DNA from: Mycolicibacterium rhodesiae
GTDB taxonomy: Bacteria > Actinomycetota > Actinomycetes > Mycobacteriales > Mycobacteriaceae
Length of the DNA stretch: 64,000 nucleotides
NCBI RefSeq assembly: GCF_002086695.1
Contig: NZ_MVIH01000004.1
Location: forward strand, 124,001-188,000
Reading direction: 5' to 3'
The translations under genes were made by a program, and so were the position numbers. Under the pieces are notes generated by a model, which saw nothing but the letters and a program-made list of their open reading frames with translations, did no database searches and was not told where the DNA came from. The number at the start of each line of letters is the position of its first letter. Position 1 is the first letter of the stretch. Below, in pieces: positions 1 to 8,790 of the stretch.

Positions 1-554
1 TCGGCAGCGCGCTGGATCATGACGCGGTCGTCGTCGGTCAGGCCGGGTGCCAGCCGCCAGTTACCCCAGCGGGCATCTGGCCCCAGGATGGTGTCGAGGT
101 CCCAGCGGAACCGGGTGAAGCCCGACGGAAAGGCCCAGTTCCTGGCGTGCTGGTGCATGATCGCGGTGAGTCGGCCGAGCTGCTCGAAGCCGACGACGTC
201 GGGATTCTCCTCGGCGGTGCAGCCCGCGACGAAGGTGACCGCGTCGACGTGCAGGACCTCCCCGTCAACCTCGGCAGCCACCACATCGGTGCCGTCACGG
301 GCGGCGAGCAACTCCGGCGTTGCGACCGGGGTCTGGGTCCGCAGTGCGCGCATCCACGCCAGTTCGGAGCGGATGGCCTCCAGTGAGTGATAACCGGGCC
401 GATGCACTCTCAGCACGATCGGCTCATCGTCGTCGACCAGGTACGTGGCGTTCTCGGACAGGCTGAGCAGCCGCAATGGCGTGGTGTCTGCGCGACCGTA
501 CGCGGGCAGTGCTGCACGCGCGAAGGACTCATGAGTCGGCGGCAGTCCCGGCAT
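1..554 (-). CDS. APH-fold phosphotransferase (hydroxylysine/homoserine-kinase-like), C-terminus outside window
   Basis: About 184 codons are visible from an ATG at 554; the gene runs off the left edge. The visible part is the N-lobe of an aminoglycoside-phosphotransferase-fold kinase. A strand reading ATYLVDDDE is followed by IVLRVHRPGYHS, then a helix beginning SLEAIRSELAWMRAL and the hinge region. The catalytic HxD loop would lie beyond the window. Such kinases phosphorylate small hydroxyl metabolites. It is divergent from an APC permease and a PLP enzyme of the phospho-lyase branch, so the substrate is plausibly an amino alcohol or hydroxylated amino acid, by analogy with hydroxylysine kinase plus phospho-lyase. 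GTG two codons upstream is an alternative start. Fold confidence is good; substrate is inference. Confidence 0.75.
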   Translation of the reverse strand, partial: MPGLPPTHESFARAALPAYGRADTTPLRLLSLSENATYLVDDDEPIVLRVHRPGYHSLEAIRSELAWMRALRTQTPVATPELLAARDGTDVVAAEVDGEVLHVDAVTFVAGCTAEENPDVVGFEQLGRLTAIMHQHARNWAFPSGFTRFRWDLDTILGPDARWGNWRLAPGLTDDDRVMIQRAA

Positions 555-619
555 GGGCACCAGTGTGGACCATTACCGGGCACCGAGCAGACCAAATCGG
601 CATATTTAACCTCCTTGTT

Positions 620-776
620 TCGTAACCGGGTTTTGGGAAACACACAGGAAACATCTCTTGCGCATTGCCTGTAAGTTCCTGTTGACCAGGGCATCTGGCG
701 GGGGTAACAATGTCGTCGTCGCACCACAAAGCCGTGCCGACATCACCTTCGCTCCCCGGGTGCAGTCGTAACCGGG
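620..776. repeat. Pair of 11-bp direct repeats in the divergent kinase/permease promoter region
   Basis: TCGTAACCGGG occurs at 620-630 and again at 766-776, 146 bp apart, in the 281-bp gap between the divergent kinase and permease. Both copies are followed within a few bases by a GGGAAA or GGAAA run. Placement suggests regulator half-sites, but chance cannot be excluded. I see no clear sigma-A promoter or other gene in the gap. Confidence 0.3.
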
Positions 777-835
777 AAATACCAGACCAAAAAACGGCGC
801 GACCAAGAGTCACGTTCGAGATGGGAATCCACACC

Positions 836-2410
836 ATGAGCGACATCATCGATCCGCCGGCCGCGGCCGACACCGATGCCAAATCCGATTCGGTCCAACG
901 ACTCAAGCCGAATGCCGTCGGGCTGATCGGCGTGCTGTTCATGGCCGTCGCCACCGCGGCACCGATCACGGCCATGGTGGGCAACGTGCCGATCGCCGTC
1001 GGATTCGGCAATGGCGCATACGCGCCCGCCGGGTACTTCGTGGCCACGATCGTGCTGACGCTGTTCGCCATCGGCTACGCCGCGATGAGCAAGCACATCA
1101 CCGCAACCGGAGCGTTCTACGGGTACATCTCACACGGGTTGGGCCGGATCGTCGGGTTGGGCGCGGGCTTCCTCACCGCCATGGCCTACATGGTGTTCGA
1201 AGCGTCGCTGATCGGTATCTTCGCCTTCTTCGGCAATGACACCTTCAATTCCCTGTTCCACGTGAACATCCCGTGGATCGTGTTCGCCATCGGCATGCTG
1301 GTGGTCAACCTGGTGCTGACCTACTTCGACATCAACGTCGCCGCCAGGGTGCTCGGGGTCTTCCTGATCACCGAGATCGTCATGCTGTCGTTGATGGCGT
1401 TGTCGGTGCTGTTCACCGGTGGCGGCCCGCAGGGCTGGTCGTGGGGATCGCTCAACCCGCTCAACGCTTTTCAGAATCTGTCCGGGTCGGTGGCCGGGGC
1501 GGACGGCAGCATGATCACGGTGGCCGGCTCGGCAGGCATCGGCCTGTTCTTCGCATTCTGGTCGTGGGTCGGTTTCGAGTCCAGCGCGATGTACGGCGAG
1601 GAGTCGAAGAACCCGAAGAAGATCATCCCGATCGCGGTCATCAGCTCGGTCGTGGGGATCGGCGTGTTCTACGTTCTCATCTCGTGGCTGGCGATCGTCG
1701 GCACCGGACCGCAGAATGCCATTGCGCTGGCCCAGGATTCGACGACGGCCGGTGACATCTTCTTCGGCCCGGTCGGCGCACATCTGGGAACGTGGGCAGT
1801 CGACCTGTTCAAGATCCTGCTGATGACGGGTTCGTTCGCCTGCGGCATGGCATTCCACAACTGCGCCGCCCGCTACATCTACGCGATCGGCCGCGAGAAC
1901 GTCATCCCGGGCATGCGTAAGACACTGGGCGCCACCCACCCGACACACGGCTCGCCGCACATCGCCGGACTGATCCAGACCATCTTCGCGACCGTCGTGG
2001 TGCTGTTCTTCGCACTCACCGGTCGCGATCCCTACACCGGTCTGTACGGGTTGATGGCACTGCTCGGCACGACGGCCATCATGATCGTGCAGGCGCTGGC
2101 CGCCTTCGCCGTGATCGCCTACTTCCATGTCGGCAAGAACCATCCCGAGACGGCCAACTGGTTCCGGACCTTCCTGGCTCCGCTGCTCGGCGGCCTCGGC
2201 ATGCTCTACGTGATCTACCTGCTGGCCAAGAACGCATCGTTCGCGGCAGGTACCGCCTCCAGCGACTGGGTTTTCGAGATCATCCCCTACGTGGTGGGCG
2301 TCGTCGGCATCGGCGGCATCGTGCTGGCCGTGGTGCTGAAATACACCTCGCCCCAGCGCTATTCGGAGCTGGGCCGCACGGTGCTCGAAGAGGCGCACGA
2401 ACGGCAGTGA
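836..2410 (+). CDS. APC-superfamily amino acid/amine permease
   Basis: A 524-residue integral membrane transporter of the amino acid-polyamine-organocation superfamily. A short polar N-terminus leads into a first helix with the pattern VGLIGVLFMAVATAAPITAM, typical of the APC substrate-binding broken helix 1. About twelve hydrophobic segments follow, with FFAFWSWVGFESSAMYGEES (helix 6 region and the ExS/E loop) near residue 240. The ATG at 836 was chosen because GGGA lies 9 nt upstream; ATG at 821 is possible. It lies 37 bp before a class-III PLP enzyme, probably co-transcribed, and probably imports that enzyme's substrate precursor. Confidence 0.88.
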   Translation: MSDIIDPPAAADTDAKSDSVQRLKPNAVGLIGVLFMAVATAAPITAMVGNVPIAVGFGNGAYAPAGYFVATIVLTLFAIGYAAMSKHITATGAFYGYISHGLGRIVGLGAGFLTAMAYMVFEASLIGIFAFFGNDTFNSLFHVNIPWIVFAIGMLVVNLVLTYFDINVAARVLGVFLITEIVMLSLMALSVLFTGGGPQGWSWGSLNPLNAFQNLSGSVAGADGSMITVAGSAGIGLFFAFWSWVGFESSAMYGEESKNPKKIIPIAVISSVVGIGVFYVLISWLAIVGTGPQNAIALAQDSTTAGDIFFGPVGAHLGTWAVDLFKILLMTGSFACGMAFHNCAARYIYAIGRENVIPGMRKTLGATHPTHGSPHIAGLIQTIFATVVVLFFALTGRDPYTGLYGLMALLGTTAIMIVQALAAFAVIAYFHVGKNHPETANWFRTFLAPLLGGLGMLYVIYLLAKNASFAAGTASSDWVFEIIPYVVGVVGIGGIVLAVVLKYTSPQRYSELGRTVLEEAHERQ

Positions 2411-2447
2411 GTGCAGTCACGGGCCGCGTCGACGAGGGAGTAGCACG

Positions 2448-3779
2448 ATGAGCTTTTCCAACATCATGGATTCCAACAGCTACTCGGCGGATCACCCGGT
2501 CGATTCCGCCACCGAATCGTTGATCGCGGCCCGTGACCGCATTCTGGGCCCGGCGTACCGGCTGTTCTACCAACGGCCGGTGCACCTGGTCCGCGGCGAG
2601 GGAACCCGGCTCTACGACGCCGACGGCGCCTGCTACCTGGACGCCTACAACAACGTCGCCAGCGTCGGGCACTGCCACCCGCATGTGGTGGAGGCGGTCA
2701 CCCGCCAGCTGTCCACACTGAACACCCACACCCGCTATCTGCACGGCGGCATCGTCGACTACAGCCGGCGCCTGCTGGACACCCTGCGGTCCGAGGGGTC
2801 CGACCAGATCGACCAGGTGATGTACGCCTGCACCGGCTCCGAGGTCAACGACCTGGCGCTGCGAGTGGCCGAAATGTACACCGGCGCAAAGGGTGTCATC
2901 GTGACCACCGACGCCTACCACGGCAACACCGCCGCGGTGACCGCGATCTCGCCGTCCATCGGCGGGGCCGCCGTGCTCGGTGAACATGTCCGCACGATCC
3001 CACCGCCGGACAGCTACCGCATACCCGCCGACGAACTCGCGGGCCGATTCACCGCCGACGTCGTCACCGCCATCGACAAGCTGGTCGCCAGCGGCGCCGG
3101 CTTCTCCGCCCTGATCGTCGACACCATCTTCTCCTCCGACGGCATCTACCCCGACCCCTCGGTGCTGGCGCCCGCGGTGGACGCGGTGCACCGCGCGGGC
3201 GGGGTGTTCATCGCCGACGAGGTCCAACCCGGCTTCGGCCGCACCGGCGACGCGATGTGGGGCTTCCTGCGCCACGGCGTCGCGCCGGACCTCGTCACGA
3301 TGGGCAAGCCGATGGGCAACGGCATGCCGATCGCGGCGATGGCGGCCCGCTCGGAGATCCTCGAGACCTTCGCCCGTGAGATCCCGTACTTCAACACCTT
3401 CGGCGGCAATCCGGTGACGGTGGCCGCCGCGGCGGCCGTCCTCGACGTCATCGAGGACGAAAAGCTGATGCGCAACGCCGCCGAGGTCGGTTCGCAACTG
3501 CGCGACGAAATCGCGCGACTCGCCGCTGACCACCCACGCATCGGCGACGTCCGCGGCACCGGCCTGTACGTCGGCGTCGAGGTGATCGACGAGACCGGCG
3601 CACCGGACCGGGCCGGCGCGCGGGCACTGGTCAACACCATGCGCGAGCGCCGGGTGCTGATCTCGGTGTGCGGCCGCGACGGCAACGTCCTGAAGATCCG
3701 TCCGCCCTTGGTGTTCTCCAGCACCGATGTGGACTGGTTCTGCACGGAGTTCGCGGGCGCCCTCGCTTCTGAGTTCTGA
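2448..3779 (+). CDS. Class-III PLP enzyme, ethanolamine-phosphate / phosphohydroxylysine phospho-lyase-like aminotransferase
   Basis: A 443-residue fold-type I PLP enzyme. Asp257 in ADEVQPGFGRTG should bind the pyridine nitrogen and Lys287 in TMGKPMGNG forms the Schiff base. The segment LDAYNNVASVGHCHPHVV and the following LNTHTRYLH closely resemble the NNVAHVGHCHP and NTNSRFLH region of the AGXT2L (ETNPPL/PHYKPL) phospho-lyases rather than ordinary omega-aminotransferases. Those enzymes eliminate phosphate and ammonia from O-phospho-amino alcohols. The neighbouring kinase and permease fit an import, phosphorylate and eliminate route. The GGGAG ribosome-binding site is 8 nt before ATG. A plain class-III aminotransferase remains possible. 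Confidence 0.8.
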   Translation: MSFSNIMDSNSYSADHPVDSATESLIAARDRILGPAYRLFYQRPVHLVRGEGTRLYDADGACYLDAYNNVASVGHCHPHVVEAVTRQLSTLNTHTRYLHGGIVDYSRRLLDTLRSEGSDQIDQVMYACTGSEVNDLALRVAEMYTGAKGVIVTTDAYHGNTAAVTAISPSIGGAAVLGEHVRTIPPPDSYRIPADELAGRFTADVVTAIDKLVASGAGFSALIVDTIFSSDGIYPDPSVLAPAVDAVHRAGGVFIADEVQPGFGRTGDAMWGFLRHGVAPDLVTMGKPMGNGMPIAAMAARSEILETFAREIPYFNTFGGNPVTVAAAAAVLDVIEDEKLMRNAAEVGSQLRDEIARLAADHPRIGDVRGTGLYVGVEVIDETGAPDRAGARALVNTMRERRVLISVCGRDGNVLKIRPPLVFSSTDVDWFCTEFAGALASEF

Positions 3780-3806
3780 CTCGCTTTCGTCGGGCACACT
3801 GGAACC

Positions 3807-4055
3807 GTGGCTGAAGACAACGAGACCCTTTCCCGGATCCACGACCTGGTCGCCCAAGAGCGCGAACTGCGTGAGCGGGTGGTGAACGGACAACTCGACC
3901 CCGCCGAGGAGCACACCCGGCTGCGGGCCATCGAAACCGAGCTCGACCAGTGCTGGGACCTGCTCCGCCAGCGTCGCGCGCTGCGTGAGACCGGCGGCGA
4001 CCCGAGCCAGGCCAGCGTGCGCCCGGCCGACGAGGTCGAGGGCTACCTCAGCTGA
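3807..4055 (+). CDS. DUF2630 small helical protein
   Basis: An 82-residue protein starting at GTG. It is almost entirely charged amphipathic helix: residues 5-55 read as two antiparallel helices rich in Glu, Arg and Leu, with the turn HTRLRAIETELDQCWDLLRQRRA, as in the DUF2630 family of actinobacteria. No catalytic residues or signal sequence are visible. It follows the PLP enzyme by 27 bp but is found elsewhere in unrelated contexts, so a link to that pathway is unproven. Its last 8 bp overlap the convergent marR gene. Function unknown. Confidence 0.8.
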   Translation: MAEDNETLSRIHDLVAQERELRERVVNGQLDPAEEHTRLRAIETELDQCWDLLRQRRALRETGGDPSQASVRPADEVEGYLS

Positions 4056-4464
4056 TCACCCGGGCCAGGATCGTCCGCAACGCCTGAAGGTCCTGGTCGT
4101 CGAGCGACGCCAAGACCTCCGGCGCCGGGTCGTCGGTGTCGTCGAGGACGGCGATCACGTCGCGGCCCGCGTCGGTGAGCGATACCAGCTTGCAGCGCCG
4201 GTTGTCCGGATGAGGTTGGCGGACCACCAGTCCGCGCGCCTCGAGATCATTGACGGCGACGGTGGCGGCCGGTGCATCGATGGTGGCCGCCTCGGCGACC
4301 TGCTTGACCGTCATCGGCTGCGACGCGAGCCGTCGCAGGATGCGAATCCTGCTGAACGGCAATCCCGTTCGATCGACGACCGCGCGACGCCAGCCGTCCT
4401 TGTTGTCCAGCACCAGGCTCGACATCGACCGCCACACCTGATCGGCCAGCGGATTACCCGACAT
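4048..4464 (-). CDS. MarR-family transcriptional regulator
   Basis: A 138-residue winged-helix repressor. The helix-turn-helix is at about residues 45-85 (MTVKQVAEAATIDAPAATVA then VNDLEARGLVVRQPHPDNRR) with the wing basic motif DNRRCKLVSLT. Such proteins bind palindromes as dimers and release on binding aromatic or drug ligands. Its start overlaps the end of the upstream MFS exporter by 11 bp, so both are one operon transcribed leftward. The 33-bp palindrome at the MFS start is its likely operator, giving autoregulation with the pump. Confidence 0.88.
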   Translation of the reverse strand: MSGNPLADQVWRSMSSLVLDNKDGWRRAVVDRTGLPFSRIRILRRLASQPMTVKQVAEAATIDAPAATVAVNDLEARGLVVRQPHPDNRRCKLVSLTDAGRDVIAVLDDTDDPAPEVLASLDDQDLQALRTILARVIS

Positions 4465-5905
4465 GAGCGGGCTCGCTTCGGGTGTCGTCGATCAATGGAG
4501 CCAACCGCTGCGCCGACAGCTTGGCCCGGGCCGAGGTGGACACGATGGCGAGCACCACGATCACCACGCCGAGGCCCAAGTTCATCCACCACAGCGGCCT
4601 GGCAGCGGCGGTGAAGTCCGCACCCGCGACCGCCAGCGCCGAACCGGCGACCGAACCGCACAGTGCCACACCGATACTCACGCCTACCTGCCTGCTGGTC
4701 GAGGTCACCGCCGAGGCCGCGCCTGCCCGGTCGCGCGGCATCCCGCTGACCGCGGCATTGGTGATCGGCGCGTTGACCATGCCGAACGCGATGCCGTACA
4801 CCGCGAAGATCACCAACAGCGCCCACACCGGCGTCGTGGCGGTGAGGAAGGTCAGCATCACCGACGCAGCGGTCATCAGAACACCGGACACCAGCAGCGA
4901 CGGGCGCGCGCCGAACCGGCCCACCAGCCGGCCCGACAGCGGCGAGAAGAATAGGGCGCCGATCGCGATCGGCAGATAGATCAGGCCGGTGTGGGCGGCC
5001 GAGTAGCCGCGCTCACCCTGCAGGTACAGCGACATCATGAACAGGAAGGCCCCCCAGGCGGCGAAGGCGCACACGGCGATGACCGTAGCCGACGAGAACG
5101 GCACGCTGCGGAAGAACCGCAGATCGATGAAGGGGTCGTGGCGGCGTGATTCGTACCGCAGGAAGGCCAGCAGGGCCACGGCGGCGCAGGCTGCGATCGC
5201 GATGATGCGCGGGTTGGTCCACCCCATCCCCGGCCCTTCGATCAGGACGAAGACGATGCCGAACAAGGCCAGCACGGCCAACAGCTGCCCGACCGGATCG
5301 ATGTCGCGCATGGTGGCCGACTTGGTCTCGGGCACGAAGATCGCGGTGAGGATGATGGCGGCCGCGCAGATGGGCAGGTTGATCCAGAACACCGCGCGCC
5401 AGCTGATCGCCTCGATCAGGAAGCCGCCGACGATCGGGCCCAGCGCCATCGAGATCCCGACCACCGCGCCCCACAGGCCCAGTGCGCGGGCGCGCTCCAC
5501 CCTACCGACGAAGATCTGTGAAATGATGGACAGCGCAACGGGATTCATCATCGATCCGCCGAGACCTTGAATCAGCCGGGCACCGATCAGGGTGTCGATG
5601 TCGGGGGCCAGGCTGCACAGCAGCGAGCCGACCGCGAAGGTGGCCAGACCGATCTGGAAGATACGACGGCGCCCGAAGCGGTCACCGGTGGCGCCGGAGA
5701 GCATCAGCAGTGAGGCGAGCACCAGCGTGTAGATGTCGATGACCCACTGCATCTGTGACGAGGTGGCGTGCAGATCGGCGCGGATCGCCGGGATCGCGAC
5801 GTTGACGATCGTCGAGTCCATCGACACGATCAGCAGGCTCAGGCAGCAGGACGCCAGGATGATCGTCTTGCGCCGTGCGCTCAGCTCGCCAACAGTTGTA
5901 ATCAC
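4454..5905 (-). CDS. DHA2/EmrB-QacA-type MFS exporter
   Basis: A 483-residue, 14-helix drug:H+ antiporter. Features are the early [12 protein letters not shown] motif (D1), the loop 2-3 motif GDRFGRRR and the antiporter motif C region [16 protein letters not shown]. The start is a GTG at 5905, the first possible start after an in-frame TAG, and no Shine-Dalgarno is visible upstream, which suggests leaderless translation. The start codon lies inside a 33-bp palindrome. Operon with marR downstream. Probably exports hydrophobic toxicants; substrate not deducible. Confidence 0.9.
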   Translation of the reverse strand: MITTVGELSARRKTIILASCCLSLLIVSMDSTIVNVAIPAIRADLHATSSQMQWVIDIYTLVLASLLMLSGATGDRFGRRRIFQIGLATFAVGSLLCSLAPDIDTLIGARLIQGLGGSMMNPVALSIISQIFVGRVERARALGLWGAVVGISMALGPIVGGFLIEAISWRAVFWINLPICAAAIILTAIFVPETKSATMRDIDPVGQLLAVLALFGIVFVLIEGPGMGWTNPRIIAIAACAAVALLAFLRYESRRHDPFIDLRFFRSVPFSSATVIAVCAFAAWGAFLFMMSLYLQGERGYSAAHTGLIYLPIAIGALFFSPLSGRLVGRFGARPSLLVSGVLMTAASVMLTFLTATTPVWALLVIFAVYGIAFGMVNAPITNAAVSGMPRDRAGAASAVTSTSRQVGVSIGVALCGSVAGSALAVAGADFTAAARPLWWMNLGLGVVIVVLAIVSTSARAKLSAQRLAPLIDDTRSEPAHVG

Positions 5906-5927
5906 ACAATCATTGTGAAACTACAAC
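5895..5927. promoter_or_regulatory. 33-bp imperfect palindrome, likely MarR operator over the exporter start
   Basis: Sixteen-base arms around a central C at 5911, 13 of 16 positions symmetric: outer GTTGTA/TACAAC and inner CACAAT/ATTGTG. It covers the GTG start of the exporter. Size and symmetry fit a MarR dimer (or two dimers), and marR is in the same operon. Confidence 0.65.
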
Positions 5928-5953
5928 CGTTGATGGTCAAGCCGGTGTGGCCC

Positions 5954-6007
5954 AGCAGACACAAAAGTCCCATGACACGCCGGTGTCAGGGGACTTTTGT
6001 GTCTGCT
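5954..6007 (-). terminator. Long palindromic terminator after gltA2
   Basis: A 25-base left arm (AGCAGACACAAAAGTCCC...) pairs with the right arm with one mismatch around a 4-base loop GCCG. It begins 14 nt after the gltA2 stop. Each strand contains CTTTTGTGTC after an inner GC-rich stem, so an inner hairpin followed by a U-rich run can form in either direction. A closely related element lies at 43641-43698. Confidence 0.75.
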
Positions 6008-6021
6008 CGCGCAGGAAAAAA

Positions 6022-7320
<1,299 letters not shown>

Positions 7321-7381
7321 ATGAACCCCTTCTGAGCTCGTCGACGCCCGCGAGGCGTCCGTATGTAGGTGAAGGTAGTCG

Positions 7382-8059
7382 CTATTCTGCCGATACGCCC
7401 GCGGGGGTCGGGCCCGGGGTCACCCACGGCGCCCAGAGCCGGGCGAAAAGCCCGTACACCGACTCGATTCGGCGGCACACCACGTCCGGCTCGATCGGTG
7501 GACCGTCTGGCGTTCCCAGCCCGTTACAGGCCACTCCCATCACCACCGCCCAGGTGTCGAACAGGATGCGGATCGACGGGTGGTCAGCTGTCACACCCAT
7601 CCGTTGCGCCGCGACGTCCATCGCCCGGTGGTGGTAGCCGCCGGCCCGGAACATGAACGGCGCGAGGCCGAGCGCCGGGGCCGAATTCACGATCGTCAGC
7701 AACAGCCGCATGCGCTCGAACGACGCCGTCGACCCGTACTGCTCGGTGCTGAACGTCTCGACGTGCGCACGGGCCAGCGCGTCGTACTGGGTGATGTCGA
7801 GGGGCTGGCGCGCGAGGGCGGCGGCCACATCGCCGACGACCTCGTCGAGGATGGCGACGAGCACCGCTTCCTTGTTCGAGAAGTACCGGCTGAACGTGCG
7901 CGGGGCGACCTCGGCGGCGGCCGCTATCTGCTCCACGGTGGTGTTGTCGTAACCCTGGTCGATGCACAGCTGGACGGCCGCGTCGATCAGCGTCGCCCTG
8001 GTTCGCTGCTTCTTGAGTTCGCGCAGGCCGGGAACGGGAATCCGCGCGACTGGGGCCAT
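7382..8059 (-). CDS. TetR-family regulator (paralogue 1)
   Basis: A 225-residue TetR protein. The N-terminal helix-turn-helix is at residues 18-65, with NTTVEQIAAAAEVAPRTFSR and the YF signature; the C-terminal ligand domain resembles TetR_C_17-like mycobacterial regulators. It lies 40 bp after a second tetR with nearly the same DNA-binding helix (NTTVEQIAAAAEVSPRTFSR), so the pair arose by duplication. Its stop is only 61 bp before the gltA2 start, so gltA2 must have its promoter in that gap or read through. Ligand unknown. Confidence 0.85.
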   Translation of the reverse strand: MAPVARIPVPGLRELKKQRTRATLIDAAVQLCIDQGYDNTTVEQIAAAAEVAPRTFSRYFSNKEAVLVAILDEVVGDVAAALARQPLDITQYDALARAHVETFSTEQYGSTASFERMRLLLTIVNSAPALGLAPFMFRAGGYHHRAMDVAAQRMGVTADHPSIRILFDTWAVVMGVACNGLGTPDGPPIEPDVVCRRIESVYGLFARLWAPWVTPGPTPAGVSAE

Positions 8060-8099
8060 GTCGCGCCTCCCCCCCGCGCCGTCTCGGCGCCCCCCGACG

Positions 8100-8762
8100 T
8101 CAAACAGTAGAGGGTAGCGCCCAGCCCACTTCCAGCGCGGCGATATCGGCGAATTCGGTGAAGGCGAGGTGCAGCCGGTCGGCCATGATGACCCCGCAGT
8201 TGTCGTAATCGCCCGGCCCGATCACCAAGTTCCCCCACGCCGCGGCGGTGATCGCACCCCACACCGACACGATCAGCGCCACCCGCCGGTCCCTCGGTTC
8301 GGCGCCCATCCGCGCGGCCACAGCCACGACCAGCGGCTGCAGCCGCGTCGCGGCCGCCGCCAGCCGCAATGCACTCGACGACGAGATGACGTTGACCATC
8401 AACACCAGACGGTGCGTGGTCAGCGACGTCACCGCGCCGGAAGTGACGCCGCGCAGCGCCACGGTGTGCGCGCGGGCCAGCGCCGTCAGTGGCGGAACTC
8501 CCGGGTCGATCGTGGCGAGGGCGGTGACGGCGGCGTCGACGAGGTCGTCGAGCACGGTCATCATCACCGCATCTTTGGTCGGGAAATATCGGCTGAATGT
8601 TCGCGGGGACACCTCGGCCGCGGCGGCGATCTGCTCGACGGTGGTGTTGTGGTAGCCGCGCTCCATGCAGAGCGTGACGGCCGCGTCCACGAGCATGGCG
8701 CGCGTGCGTTGCTTCTTCCGTTCGCGCAGTCCCGGAGGTGGCTGCGCGATCACGTCGGCCAC
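8100..8762 (-). CDS. TetR-family regulator (paralogue 2)
   Basis: A 220-residue TetR protein with GTG start. The recognition helix is almost identical to that of the next gene, and the first 65 residues align without gaps (GLRERKKQRTRAMLVDAAV versus GLRELKKQRTRATLIDAAV), while the ligand domains differ strongly. The two may read the same operator in response to different signals. It begins 28 bp after the EntS-like MFS gene, so the MFS and both regulators may form one leftward unit. Confidence 0.85.
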   Translation of the reverse strand: MADVIAQPPPGLRERKKQRTRAMLVDAAVTLCMERGYHNTTVEQIAAAAEVSPRTFSRYFPTKDAVMMTVLDDLVDAAVTALATIDPGVPPLTALARAHTVALRGVTSGAVTSLTTHRLVLMVNVISSSSALRLAAAATRLQPLVVAVAARMGAEPRDRRVALIVSVWGAITAAAWGNLVIGPGDYDNCGVIMADRLHLAFTEFADIAALEVGWALPSTV

Positions 8763-8790
8763 TGTTCGATCGTAGCCGTAACGTGCCGAT

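Noticed and set aside
619-640. GlnR-type nitrogen box in the permease promoter (GTAAC and GAAAC)
   Set aside because: The spacing between the two halves does not match the GlnR pattern.
2280-3914. Long reverse-strand open frame (over 500 codons) opposite the PLP enzyme
   Set aside because: It is Asp/Val/Gly/His/Arg-rich without domain features and lies antisense to a clear enzyme. High GC keeps antisense frames open.
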